Source: Raffaelea ambrosiae (Eukaryota > Ascomycota > Sordariomycetes > Ophiostomatales > Ophiostomataceae). Taken from it: a stretch of DNA of 64,000 nucleotides. A model generated the notes under the pieces. That model had not been told where the DNA came from. It worked only from the letters and a program-made list of their open reading frames with translations, and searched no databases. The translations under genes and the position numbers were made by a program. Positions 13,028 to 22,463 of this stretch are shown piece after piece; position 1 is the stretch's first letter, and each line of letters opens with the position of its first letter. The stretch is taken from positions 3,113,234 to 3,177,233 of the forward strand of contig PCDI01000002.1 of NCBI GenBank assembly GCA_002778195.1, written 5' to 3'.

Positions 13028-13089
13028 TAGCAGAGCTATGGGCTTAGCAGAGCTATGGGCTTAGCAGAGCTATGGGCTTAGCAGAGCTC
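13028..13089. repeat. 17-bp tandem repeat, about 3.5 copies
   Basis: The unit GCAGAGCTATGGGCTTA occurs in direct succession with almost no divergence, about 640 nt upstream of the MFS start codon. The last copy is truncated (GCAGAGCTCC). Confidence 0.9.
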
Positions 13090-13730
13090 CTGGTGGTTCG
13101 CCATGGCTTGGCAGGCCCTGCCAATGAGAGCATCGCGGGTTGTCAGCCTCTCCCACTGGAACATGTTTGACAGACAACATGCTGGTATGAGCATCTCAGT
13201 AGCCCCTCAGCCGGCTGCTCCCGTGACATTGTCTCGTCTTCGGGCCAGCAATCTCGGGACGCGGGTACTTTTGGGTACTTTTGGCAATTTGATCAATAGC
13301 TTTGACTCATACCGCCCGCCGTATCAGGCGCGTTTCTGCAGCAGGGATGTGTCGCATTGGCCTGTCGAGATAGCTATGTAAGACTCGTCGTAGAGTGCCA
13401 TTATCTGATAGGGGAATTGGCGCCACCGCAGCTCGCAGTCTGCTGTCCAATGCCCGATGAGCGGTGCGGCTACGAACAATACGCCATCGCTCCTTCCGCG
13501 CTAGGCCGGACCCTTCTACAGAGATAACGACCTGCGACTCCGCAGGAGGCAAGAGCACACAAAAAGGGACACTAGTTGTATTCCCCGTTGACACACCTAG
13601 CTGTGGATCGCTAGATTTCTTCGCCCTGCAACCCTCTTTCTCGCAACACGAGAAACTCCCAATACAGGAGGACAGGCAAAAAGAGAGAGCACTCTACCCC
13701 CCCTACCCCCCCTCCTTTCCTTCCCCGCAA

Positions 13731-15530
13731 ATGGCAGACGAAGACCGGGCTCGGCCGCCGCAGAACGGCGCCAGCGAAACAACCCCGCTGCTGGCCAATG
13801 GCAGCAGCGTATCGCAGCCGCCGATAGCCAAGCCGGTCGACGACGCCAACGGCGTCCCCAGCAGCGATGCCTCGGGCGACGTGGCCGACGCTACGGCCGA
13901 GGATCTGGAGGACGGCAATGCCGGCGACGGCGACGACGAGGAGGTCACGGTGGTCAAGGCCGAGTCGACGGCGCGCACGGCCCTGATCCTGGGCACGGCC
14001 TACGTGGGCGTCTTTGTGGGTGCGGCCGATGCCAGCGTCATTGCCACGCTGTCGGCACCCATTGCCAGTGAATTCCACTCGCTGAGCCTGCTCTCGTGGC
14101 TGGCCGCCGCCTACCTGGTGGCCAATGCCGCCTGCCAGCCCGTGTCGGGCCGGGTGACGGACGTGGTCGGCCGCGGGCCCGGCCTGGTCTTCAGCAACCT
14201 GTTTTTTGCGGCGGGCAACCTGGTCTGCGCCATGGCCCAGGACTCGACCACCATGCTGGTGGGCCGTGCCGTCGCCGGCGTCGGTGGCGGCGGCATGATG
14301 TCGATTTCCACGTTCCTGGCCTCCGACCTGGTGCCGCTGCGCAAGAGAGGCGTCATCCAGGGCGTCGGCAACATTGCCTATGCCGGCGGCAACATGCTCG
14401 GCGGCGTGCTCGGCGGCGCCACGGAGCACTGGCTCGCAGACAAGTCCTGGGGCGGCTGGCGGCTGGCCTTTTACGTCCAGGTGCCCGTCTCGCTCTTCTC
14501 GGCCCTGCTCGTCCACTTGCTGGTGCATGTGCCCCCCCACCAGGCCGCCGACGACGTGTCCGCCGCCGGCGGCCGCAGCAACTCGGCGCTCGCGCAGCTC
14601 GCCCGCATCGACTTCCCCGGCGCCCTCTCGCTGATGACCTTCTTGGTTCTCTTCCTGCTCGGCCTGAACTCCGGCGGCAACATCGTCCCCTGGACCCACC
14701 CGCTCGTCCTCATCAGCGTGCCGCTCTCGCTCGTCGCCTTTGGCGTCTTTGTCTTCTGGGAGGCCTACATGGCCCACCACCCCATCATTCCCGTGCGCCT
14801 GGTCATGCGCCGGACCGTCCTGTCTGCCTGTCTTTGCAACCTCGTCTGCACTGCCGCCATGATGATGGCGGTCTTTTATGTCCCGCTCTTCCTGCAGGTG
14901 CTGGACCACACCGCCCAGGAGGCCGGCATCCGCCTCCTGTTCTCGCCGCTCGCCGTTTCCATCACATCGGTCGGGAGTGGCCTCATCATGAAGGCCACTG
15001 GCCGCTATGTCGGCCTCGGCATCGTCTCCCTGCTGTTCTTTGTCGGCAGCTCCCTGCTCGCCATATTCGGCATGAACTCCCCCAACTCGCCCGAATGGGT
15101 GCCCTTTGCCTTTTTCTTCTTCATGGGCGGCAGCTACGGCGCCATGCTGACCATCACCCTGCTTGCCTGCGTCGCCGCTGTCCACCAGTCGCGCCAGGCC
15201 GTCATCACCTCCGCCACCTACGCTGCCCGCTCCGTCGGTGGCACCATGGGCCTGACTTTTGCCTCTGTTGTGTACCAGAACATTCTGCGCACCGGTCTCT
15301 GGCGCCGGTTTGGCGACTTGCCCGGCGGTCCGGAAGAGATTGGCCGCATTGTCGACGACATCAAGGAGCTGCACCGTCTGCCGGACGGCTGGTACGAGGG
15401 CGTCATGCAGAGCTTCATGGACGCCTTCCAGGGCGTGTGGTACACCGGTCTGGCTTTGGCCATTCTCGGGTTGATCTGCACGTCACTGATGAAGCACCAC
15501 ACGCTGCGGTCATCGTTGAACGACAACTGA
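13731..15530 (+). CDS. DHA2-type MFS transporter, vacuolar basic amino acid/drug carrier-like
   Basis: A single exon of 599 aa. After an acidic 80-residue cytosolic N-terminus come about 14 hydrophobic spans, the DHA2 (drug:H+ antiporter 2) arrangement. Motif A is seen as GRVTDVVGR (140-148) after span 2, and span 1 carries the conserved Asp100 (GAADASVIATLSAPI). Overall it resembles the Vba/Fnx1 branch, whose characterised members move basic amino acids into the vacuole; other DHA2 members export drugs. The N-terminus has ETTPLL (residues 16-21), an [DE]xxxLL acidic dileucine motif used for AP-3 sorting to the vacuole, which supports the vacuolar reading. The ATG at 13731 follows a C/T-rich leader; the frame is open upstream but has no better start. 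It converges on the GH45 gene with only 209 nt between stops. Confidence 0.87.
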   Translation: MADEDRARPPQNGASETTPLLANGSSVSQPPIAKPVDDANGVPSSDASGDVADATAEDLEDGNAGDGDDEEVTVVKAESTARTALILGTAYVGVFVGAADASVIATLSAPIASEFHSLSLLSWLAAAYLVANAACQPVSGRVTDVVGRGPGLVFSNLFFAAGNLVCAMAQDSTTMLVGRAVAGVGGGGMMSISTFLASDLVPLRKRGVIQGVGNIAYAGGNMLGGVLGGATEHWLADKSWGGWRLAFYVQVPVSLFSALLVHLLVHVPPHQAADDVSAAGGRSNSALAQLARIDFPGALSLMTFLVLFLLGLNSGGNIVPWTHPLVLISVPLSLVAFGVFVFWEAYMAHHPIIPVRLVMRRTVLSACLCNLVCTAAMMMAVFYVPLFLQVLDHTAQEAGIRLLFSPLAVSITSVGSGLIMKATGRYVGLGIVSLLFFVGSSLLAIFGMNSPNSPEWVPFAFFFFMGGSYGAMLTITLLACVAAVHQSRQAVITSATYAARSVGGTMGLTFASVVYQNILRTGLWRRFGDLPGGPEEIGRIVDDIKELHRLPDGWYEGVMQSFMDAFQGVWYTGLALAILGLICTSLMKHHTLRSSLNDN

Positions 15531-15739
15531 TCTCGAACACTCGACTCTGGGAGGCACTTTTTTTTTTTTTTTTGATCATCGCCTTTTTTTGCGTACTTTT
15601 TTGGGGAGGCAAAAAATAAAAATTGTCATTTTGCAAACGCAACCGTCGCATTCATATACTCATGCTTTCATTCATTTCTATACTACATTTTTTTACATTC
15701 TACATTTTCCCACGCCCTCCTACCCCCTGTACGAGTATA

Positions 15740-16741
15740 TTATGCGCATTGGCATTGCGCATAGGCAGACGACGCTGTGGTTGGGCACTCTACCGACTCA
15801 AACGAGACCACCGGGTTGTCGCCAAAGATCTCCGACTCTGCCATGAGATCAAAGTGGTATTCGTAGCCATATGCGTTTGTGCTTCTGGAGTTCAGAGTCA
15901 GCGACTGGATATAGACAAAGGCGTTTCGTTGGTGTTGGAGCTTTAGAGGAAAGGAAAGGGAAAGAGAGCAGAAAAAGGAAGCAGGAGAAGGACAGAAGGA
16001 CAGAAGAGAGGAAAAAATTGGAACAAAGACAAGAGAGATTGAATATAAGGAATAGAGAAATTGGGGAAAAAAAAAGAAAGACAGGGCAATGACGAGACAA
16101 GCAGAGCAGGGACGAAGACAAGGGGGGAAGCAAGGGAAAAAGGGAAGCGGACTAACCCTGAATTTGGACACCACTCAGCATTGCCATCATTGGGGCACAG
16201 GTTGGTGACCATGACGATGATCGACTGGCCGGTTTCACCACCAGTACCGCAGGCCGAGCAGGCTGAATGACCGGTCGATGTGAGTTTGTAGCACTGACCG
16301 CAGCCGGAGCCACACCAGGTGCTGGAGCCGTTGTCATACAGAGCCGGCGAGCCAGCCGCCGTGTACACGCCCTCGGCAATCTCGAGTTGCCTGTTGAACA
16401 TTGTCAGCCTTTTTTGTCTTGGCCATAGAAGCAACAGGCAATCAGGGGATAGGAAGCCGAGAACGAAAGAACAAGAAAAAAAGCTTACCATGAAAAAAGA
16501 GAGCCGGCCGAGGTACCACAGCCGCAAGCACCCTCGTTGCCATCGTAGTAGCGCTATCAAGAGAGTTAGTCAATCTTGTTCTCCTACAATACGACCTCTA
16601 CTGAGCTCATCGTGTCTTTTTTTTTGCTTGTCTCGTGGTATATGGGCTTACCGTTGTCGATGCCGTGCCACTCAGAGCCATGACTGGGTGGCTAACCAGG
16701 GCCAGCGCCAGTGTAAGAGAGGCAGCAAATTTCTGAATCAT
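15740..16741 (-). CDS. Secreted GH45/barwin-fold endoglucanase
   Basis: Four exons: 16741-16652, 16553-16489, 16390-16157 and 15884-15740, giving 177 aa. All introns have GTAAGC or GTTAGT donors and CAG or TAG acceptors. Residues 1-22 form a signal peptide; an in-frame ATG at 16756 would add five residues. The mature protein starts near RYYDGNEGACGCG, followed by GVYTAAGSPALY, WCGSGCGQCYKL, TNLCPNDGNAEWCPN and YGYEYHFDLM. This is the double-psi beta-barrel of GH45 endo-1,4-beta-glucanases and expansin-like proteins. Asp34 and Asp142 match the positions of the two catalytic Asp of GH45 by context. About twelve Cys suggest a disulfide-rich secreted protein. It has no cellulose-binding module and is short for the family. 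Endoglucanase is the best call; a non-catalytic expansin-like role is possible. Confidence 0.85.
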
Positions 16742-16756
16742 TGCGGGGAAGATCAT

Positions 16757-18038
16757 GGTTACGAGAGTCGGAAAGGCTTTGAAACAGACTTGGGGGGAAA
16801 AGATGCGCGTGTATGTGTGGTTTTCTGAGACTCTTCTTCTTGTCTTTTTGTTTCTCTTGCCTTTCGGAGACATGCCGAGACCAGACTTTTGTATCAAAAC
16901 ACTCAATACATTTTCTCCTATCCTCTTTGATTCTTTGATAGGCCCCTGTTGCTTTTTTAATACACAGTGTCCCTCGTACGCGGCTTTCTGCAAGGTCCCT
17001 AGCCGGCGCCTGTCCTTAACACCTGTTTCCCCCATCTATTGGCTGACGGCTCCTGAATTTTGTCTGCATGGTCGAAACAGCTTGTTTCATCCCGTTTTTT
17101 TTTTTTTTTTTGGCCAACTTTATTTTGCCGCTAGGCCCCCCCGGAGCGTTACGCCGTGCTGGACCACTTGTACACCGGCACAAGGGTGCTCGATGGTAAG
17201 GAAGCATCCAGCAGATATTTCCCACCAAGGATAGATCATGAGAGCAGCAAGGGACGGCCGCCATTTACCAGGTGTTTTTGGGGCTGCCACCCTCCTTAAT
17301 CACACAGCTTTGCGGAACTGGGAAGAAGTCAATAGCATTCTGTTTGAAGTTGATTGCTAGTTATCTTCTGATTTTCCTGGACAAATCCTGCAGCGTGGTA
17401 AAGAGGCAGAGACAACTAGGGGGATACATAGTAAGCGCTGGTCTAGAAGCCATTCCCCACAAACTCTCCCACACCGAGATTCTCCTATTATTCCCCTGGG
17501 CTTGAACCTGGGTTCGAACCTGCAGGTTCCCGACGTGGTGATGTCCTTGACACATGCCAATTACGTGAACTGTCGGCGGCCGCAAGGGGGTGCCCCTGGA
17601 ACACGACCAAAAAGGAATAGGCACCCGATGACACAGGAAAGAAGGAGCACACATTGAGTGAGCATCATGATTGCACCACGCTGGGCGAAGACTCTTGGTT
17701 GCCAATTTTGTTTGTCATGTCTAGTTAATAGATAACTGGGGGGGGAAAGAGCTGTATATTATCCATTCAACTGTGCAGCAAAGAAAGTCTGTTATCAGCA
17801 ACGCCGAATATGATGAGACACGTACAACGAGCAAAAAAAAAAACGTTTGAGAAAATTATTTCATGATGCCATCGATTCCCATTCTCCTATTGTCTCTCGG
17901 GATGGCAATACCTCCCAATCCACGCCGCATTCTTCATTGTTCTCCCTTTCTATTTTCCCCCTCTCCCCCTTTCTTGTATCACACCACACCTCTGTGAACA
18001 AAGTGTTGACGATTTTTAATTTATTTCACTGTTTTGCT
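16757..18038. other. Intergenic, GH45 promoter and aldolase 3' side
   Basis: No gene is seen. The first 350 nt upstream of the GH45 start should hold its promoter. A 14-15-nt T run lies near 17097-17111. A perfect palindrome GGTTCGAACC sits at 17511-17520 but does not belong to a tRNA. The part near 17850-18030 is T/C-rich and probably 3' flanking DNA of the aldolase. Confidence 0.55.
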
Positions 18039-19013
18039 TTACAGCGAAAACTCGACCTTCATGGCCTCGGAAATGCCCTCCTTGATGGCGGCAATGCGGG
18101 CCTCGGGCAGGCGCGGCAGCGGCGCGCGCGGGAAGCCGCCGTAGCCGTAGTAGCTCTGGATGGCCTGCTTGGTGCCGGCGATGGCGGCCTTGGTGAGGAA
18201 CCAGTCGCCGCGGGACAGGACTTTCTGCAGGGCAATGGCCTCCTCCTTCTTGCCCTCGGCGTACAGGTTCCACACCTTGACGCACAGCTTGGGCATCACG
18301 TTGGCGCCGCCGGCAATGATGCCGCTGCCGCCGCTGACGAGCGTCTGCACGGTAAAGTCGCACATGCCGCCAAAGGCCATGTAGGTGCTGCTGGCGGGGC
18401 CCCCCGGCGTCTTGGCGTTGGTGGCCAGGGCGACGCGGGTCAGCTTGCCGGTGTTGCCGCAGGTGAACTTGGTGCCGATGATGTTGGGATGCGCGGCCAG
18501 GCGGATCAGCAGGTCCGAGTCCATGTCGATGCCGGCCACGGCGCCGGGGTAGTTGTACAGGATCACCGGCAGGGGGCTCTTGTCCGCCACGGCCACAAAG
18601 TAGTCGTACACGGCCGCCTCGTCCATCTGCCCCCGGTAGTACGACGGCGGCAGCAGCAGCGTGTAGTCGGCGCCCGCGTCGTACGCCAGCTGCGCCAGCT
18701 GCACCGTGCCGCGCACGCTGCCCTCGGTGGCGCCAATCACCACGGGCACGTCCTGGAAGCCGGCGCCGTCGAGCGCCTCGCGCGTCGCCTTGGTCACGGC
18801 CAGCTTCTCCTCGCGCGTGCAGTGCACTGCCTCGCCGTTGGAGCCCATGGCGACCAGCCCCGCCAGGCCGGCCTCGGCCAGGCGCACGGCGTGCTTCTTG
18901 ATGGTGGGGATGTCGAGCTCCTCGGTCTCCGGGTCAAAGAAGGTCATGGTGGGCGCATAGATGCCGAGCGGCAGCGGCCGGCGCGGTGTCGGTTGAGAGC
19001 CGTTGGTGGCCAT
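18039..19013 (-). CDS. DHDPS-family class I aldolase (2-keto-3-deoxy sugar acid / 4-hydroxy-2-oxoglutarate type)
   Basis: Intronless, 324 aa, the normal length of this (beta/alpha)8 family. Visible active-site elements are GSNGE (57-61, in place of the GTTGE of dihydrodipicolinate synthase), Tyr153 in YNYPG and the Schiff-base Lys182 in GTKFTCGNTGK. Fungi make lysine through aminoadipate, so true DHDPS is unlikely. The GSNGEAVH and TCGNTGKL signatures recall fungal L-threo-3-deoxy-hexulosonate aldolase, which splits the D-galacturonate-derived keto acid to pyruvate and L-glyceraldehyde, and mitochondrial 4-hydroxy-2-oxoglutarate aldolase. No clear signal peptide or mitochondrial presequence is seen, so it is probably cytosolic. 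The substrate is inferred only. A (CT)n run on the coding strand lies about 50-70 nt upstream of the start. Confidence 0.85.
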   Translation of the reverse strand: MATNGSQPTPRRPLPLGIYAPTMTFFDPETEELDIPTIKKHAVRLAEAGLAGLVAMGSNGEAVHCTREEKLAVTKATREALDGAGFQDVPVVIGATEGSVRGTVQLAQLAYDAGADYTLLLPPSYYRGQMDEAAVYDYFVAVADKSPLPVILYNYPGAVAGIDMDSDLLIRLAAHPNIIGTKFTCGNTGKLTRVALATNAKTPGGPASSTYMAFGGMCDFTVQTLVSGGSGIIAGGANVMPKLCVKVWNLYAEGKKEEAIALQKVLSRGDWFLTKAAIAGTKQAIQSYYGYGGFPRAPLPRLPEARIAAIKEGISEAMKVEFSL

Positions 19014-22000
19014 TGTGTGTGTTCTTTGGTTGGTGTTGTGAGTTGTGTGGTGGTGCAGGTTGAGAGAGAGAGAGAGAGAGAGCGTGTGTAGAGCACGCGG
19101 GGGAGGTAAAGATGTCAGTGACAGACGAGGAACCAGTTTAACAGAGCAATCCGCTTATAAGTGAAAGCGCACAAGCAATGGTGGGAGGGAAAGCAACAGC
19201 GATTGGAGATCTCGGAGAAGGAAATGATCTCTCCAACTGTGTAGCTCACTTGGAACCCGAAAGGAAGAGGAAAGCAGCAAAAAAAAAAGACCCAGCCCCC
19301 CGTCCCAGGAACAAGCAAGAAAGGCGAGGGACCATGGGCCTTTTCTATCGCCTAACTCTTTCCCGGACCGTGTCGGCGCCGGTGGGGAGTCGTGTGGGAT
19401 GGAGGAAGGAGCCTGGGCGGTCGGCTATGTTTAGTTAGTACACATTGGAGCGGCCAACTTCGCACGTTAATAGTCCGGCACTATGGTGGTGTCCTTGACA
19501 CACATTGCCTACACGAGCAAGTTACGCCTCTTGCTTTTCTTGACACCCCCCCCTCGTGACACCCCTCCAAGCCTCCATGTTCGTTGGCTCCGTTATGACT
19601 TCCCTTGTTGTTCCTTTTGAATGTCCACACCCGGAGGCTAATTTAGCTCGTTTGGCGAGCTCGCACGAAGAGCAGCCTTCCCATTGATGGCAGGGTATGC
19701 TCTTGTGTCGAGTTATATAGAGGAGACCCTCCGTCATATCTTACATCAGGTGGGCTACAACTCGAGTTGAGAATTGATCACGTAGAGGCAGTCTTCGCAG
19801 GCTCATCTGCCTTGTTTCAAAGGATGCAAGGTGGCACGAAAATGAGGAGTTGGAGCAATCACGGCACATTCAGACCACGAGCCTGCCACCCTCTTCTGCG
19901 CCGCTTACCCCACGCTACCCTCTCCGGGAGGAACGGGTACGCCGATGGCACTCGCAGGGAAACACAACCCGATCATGGACCCCCTCCGGGACCGGGGGGA
20001 CGTCGTTTGCAGGATCAGTCACCCAGAAGAACGCCAGGTGAAGATTAAGCAGCCCCACAAAACCTCAGATATTGGAACACTCTATTTTACGAGTATGGCC
20101 GGGTAATGGCCTAATTTTGGAAGCAAGAAAAGCACAGATGATCTTGATTTACCTGGGAAGCTTTACGGGCAGAAATTTGCCTTGCGAGAAGAACGAGCAC
20201 GAGTAGAGACGGAACGTGGAGACCATGACAGGACCGGGAAATCCGCTAGGATGGTGTGCCGAGTTGGCGCGGGGAATCGGTCTAAGTCTCGGAGACTGGA
20301 CTCCGGCAAATGCACATTGTCCAAACAAACGTACAGAAAACAAAGAGCAAACGAAAGAAAGAAGAAGAAACCAAAGCGGGCTCTTGTTTTGGTCTTTGAA
20401 TTGGTTCTGTAGCCAGCGACAACGTGAGCCAACGCAGGGAGCATGCTGCCAGCCCACAGACGTGCAGAACTCCTTCTGTTGGGTCAATTGGAGTCAACGT
20501 CGCGCTGGGGATGCATGCAGAGGGGGCTAGATAATAACAGGGGTCCTTGGACCGACCGGTTAGACCAATCCGGGGAAAGAGATCAGCCTTCACCTTCCAA
20601 GGGACAAGCTCGTGGCCCGGCAGGTGCTGCAAAATACTACGTATATATGAGTTTCTGAAGCCATTGGACAGCCTGGGTGTGTCCTCATTGTCCGTGCAAA
20701 CGCGGAAATGAACCAGCGGGAAATACGTCATGAACTTAAATAAGAACGAGGCACGGTCGCGCGCAGGGAAAATAGGATAAAGGCAAAAGCTAATAGTTGG
20801 ATGGCCAGATAGCCAGAGATGGTGTCGTACTCCCAGGAGACGGCGATCGCGACAGACAGCACAGAGCGGGGGTGGAAGGACGTGTCCTACCGTGCGATCT
20901 AGGATCGCCGAGTCCTGCTTATATCGGCACGGCCTGCTGCATTGGACAAAGGGTCCTCGTGTCTCTATTTGGTGGGTTGTGGCCAGTTTGGAGCAGCTTG
21001 ACTTCGATTTGTGTGTTCTTTCTGCGCTCTTTGCTGTGCCTTTCTGCGCCTTTCTGCGCCTCTTCGGGTATTTTATATTTCCCATTGTGGAAAACGAGAA
21101 ATTGCGTCAATCCAGAGAGACAGGCACGACCAGTTGTTTCCTCCTGTTCTGTCGAAACGGCCACCGTTTCTTGTCCTCTGCTCCGGCCTCGGGCAGGGCA
21201 ACCAGAAGATTGATTAGCGAGGGTTTTCCAGGCCTGGCCACACCACCAACCCGTGCATATGGGTCACTAAGACGGAAAATTGACCCCTGGCAAATTTTCC
21301 TCCAATCACTGCCCCGCTGTTGTTAAAGCTTGCACAGACTTACAGCGGACCCCGCCAGACATAGACTTACGCATGCTGTGTTCAACTGCGTTTCTTCAGC
21401 CAGAAAGAGATAACAAACACCATCTTTCTAACTCTCCATACACGCTTCGTTCATATCCAGATTACATTCATTCACGAGAACCATCTGAGCCAGTCTGTTG
21501 GGAAGAGTTTTCTCTGTCCCTTGTGGTCAATGCCATCTTGGCTGCGTGGCATTGGCGCAGAACTGCGTGGGGGCGGGTCTGCGCTGGGTGGCATAGCCTG
21601 GGCCGCAGTCGCTCTTTCCGTAAACGGAAGCAACGAAGGTCAAGGTACTACTTGCTCTGGAAGCTCGGAAACCATTCCAAGACGACGGCTTAGGTAAGAC
21701 AAGCCAGGTTGTCTATGATTTAAAAAAAGAAAAAGAAATTAAAAGAAATTAAAAACACACATCCAAGTGAGTCTTCATGGCAAGTAAGAGCTTGATCCGT
21801 TCATCCATTCAGTCGTGATATAAGCGTCTTCATAACTCGAGTGCTCTGAATCGCAAAGCACACACAACCACTAGCATCGGAGCTCGCCCGCCATCCCTCC
21901 GGCGACAAACGGCTGACACCAAGCAACCGGATGTATTTACACCGAGTTCTGTTACAGCTTGAAGCTGCCCTCTATGCCTCCCCTAGCCGCCTCTGTCTGC

Positions 22001-22463
22001 ACTGGCCTGCCCCTCCATAGTCCACTAGTGTTTTGTTAGAACGGCTGCAGTCCTCCCTGAAATGGACCAACCAGGGCATTTTCTCCACGACGTCGCCTTG
22101 CGGTGACAAATGAGGGGACAGATGCAGACGGAAAGTCCAGCTGTTGTTGGTGGGAAAGCTACCAGCGAGCCCACTGGTGCGCAGTAGAGCTATTAGCCTG
22201 GGTAGCTGTCGAGGTAGTGAAGCTGCCAGGGGACCTACCTCGTGGTGCATTTTGCCGATGTATAGCACCGCGACAAGCTTGCAGCCTGAATTAGCTTTTC
22301 GCTAGTTTTTTGTCTTTTGTTTGTTTCTTGTTTCTGTCAGTTTGTTTTTTGTTTGCTTCTTATTTTTCTTCTTATTCTTCTGGAAACTATTCTTTCCTCT
22401 CGGCGACTGAGAAAAGCCTTTGAAACCCTCACCAAGAGTTCTCCCAACCAAGCATTTCCAACG
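19014..22463. other. 3.4-kb divergent intergenic region, aldolase / oxidoreductase
   Basis: Both flanking genes are transcribed outward. I see no complete gene. A G/C-richer patch at about 19790-20045 has two overlapping short open frames that could be a worn coding fragment, but neither matches anything I recognise. From about 22300 to 22400 the + strand is T/C-rich (likely leader of the oxidoreductase). A (GA)n run lies at 19062-19082. Base composition is near 50% GC, less biased than coding DNA. Confidence 0.55.
19062..19082. repeat. (GA)n microsatellite in aldolase leader
   Basis: About ten GA units on the + strand, read as (CT)n on the sense strand of the aldolase gene, within 70 nt of its start codon. 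Confidence 0.9.

Larger units (their letters stand above)
11444..13730. other. Divergent intergenic region, MARVEL-type gene / MFS gene
   Basis: Both neighbours point outward, so this 2.3-kb block holds two promoters. From 11444 to 12240 the - strand is C/T-rich, a likely leader of the MARVEL-type gene. A 19-nt G run lies at 12610-12628 and a 17-bp tandem repeat at 13028-13089. No gene is supported. Confidence 0.6.

Noticed and set aside
13611..15374. 587-codon minus-strand frame opposite the DHA2 carrier
   Set aside because: Antisense shadow rich in Gly, Asp and His with no membrane spans; the + strand has clear MFS features.
17501..17535. GGTTCGAACC resembling a tRNA T-arm
   Set aside because: No matching acceptor stem, D-arm or anticodon arm can be built on either strand; the stem next to it pairs around a 12-nt loop.
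18039..19013. Calling the aldolase a true dihydrodipicolinate synthase
   Set aside because: Fungi make lysine through aminoadipate, and the GSNGE loop differs from GTTGE of DHDPS; a keto-acid aldolase is more likely.
17536..19503. 19-nt near-match TGGTG(A/G)TGTCCTTGACACA at 17536 and 19485, on both sides of the aldolase gene
   Set aside because: One mismatch in 19 nt between two sites is about what chance allows in 64 kb, and I saw no wider similarity or terminal repeats to suggest a mobile element.
19790..20045. G/C-richer patch with overlapping short frames
   Set aside because: Could be a worn coding fragment, but neither frame matches a known family and no splice sites join it to anything.
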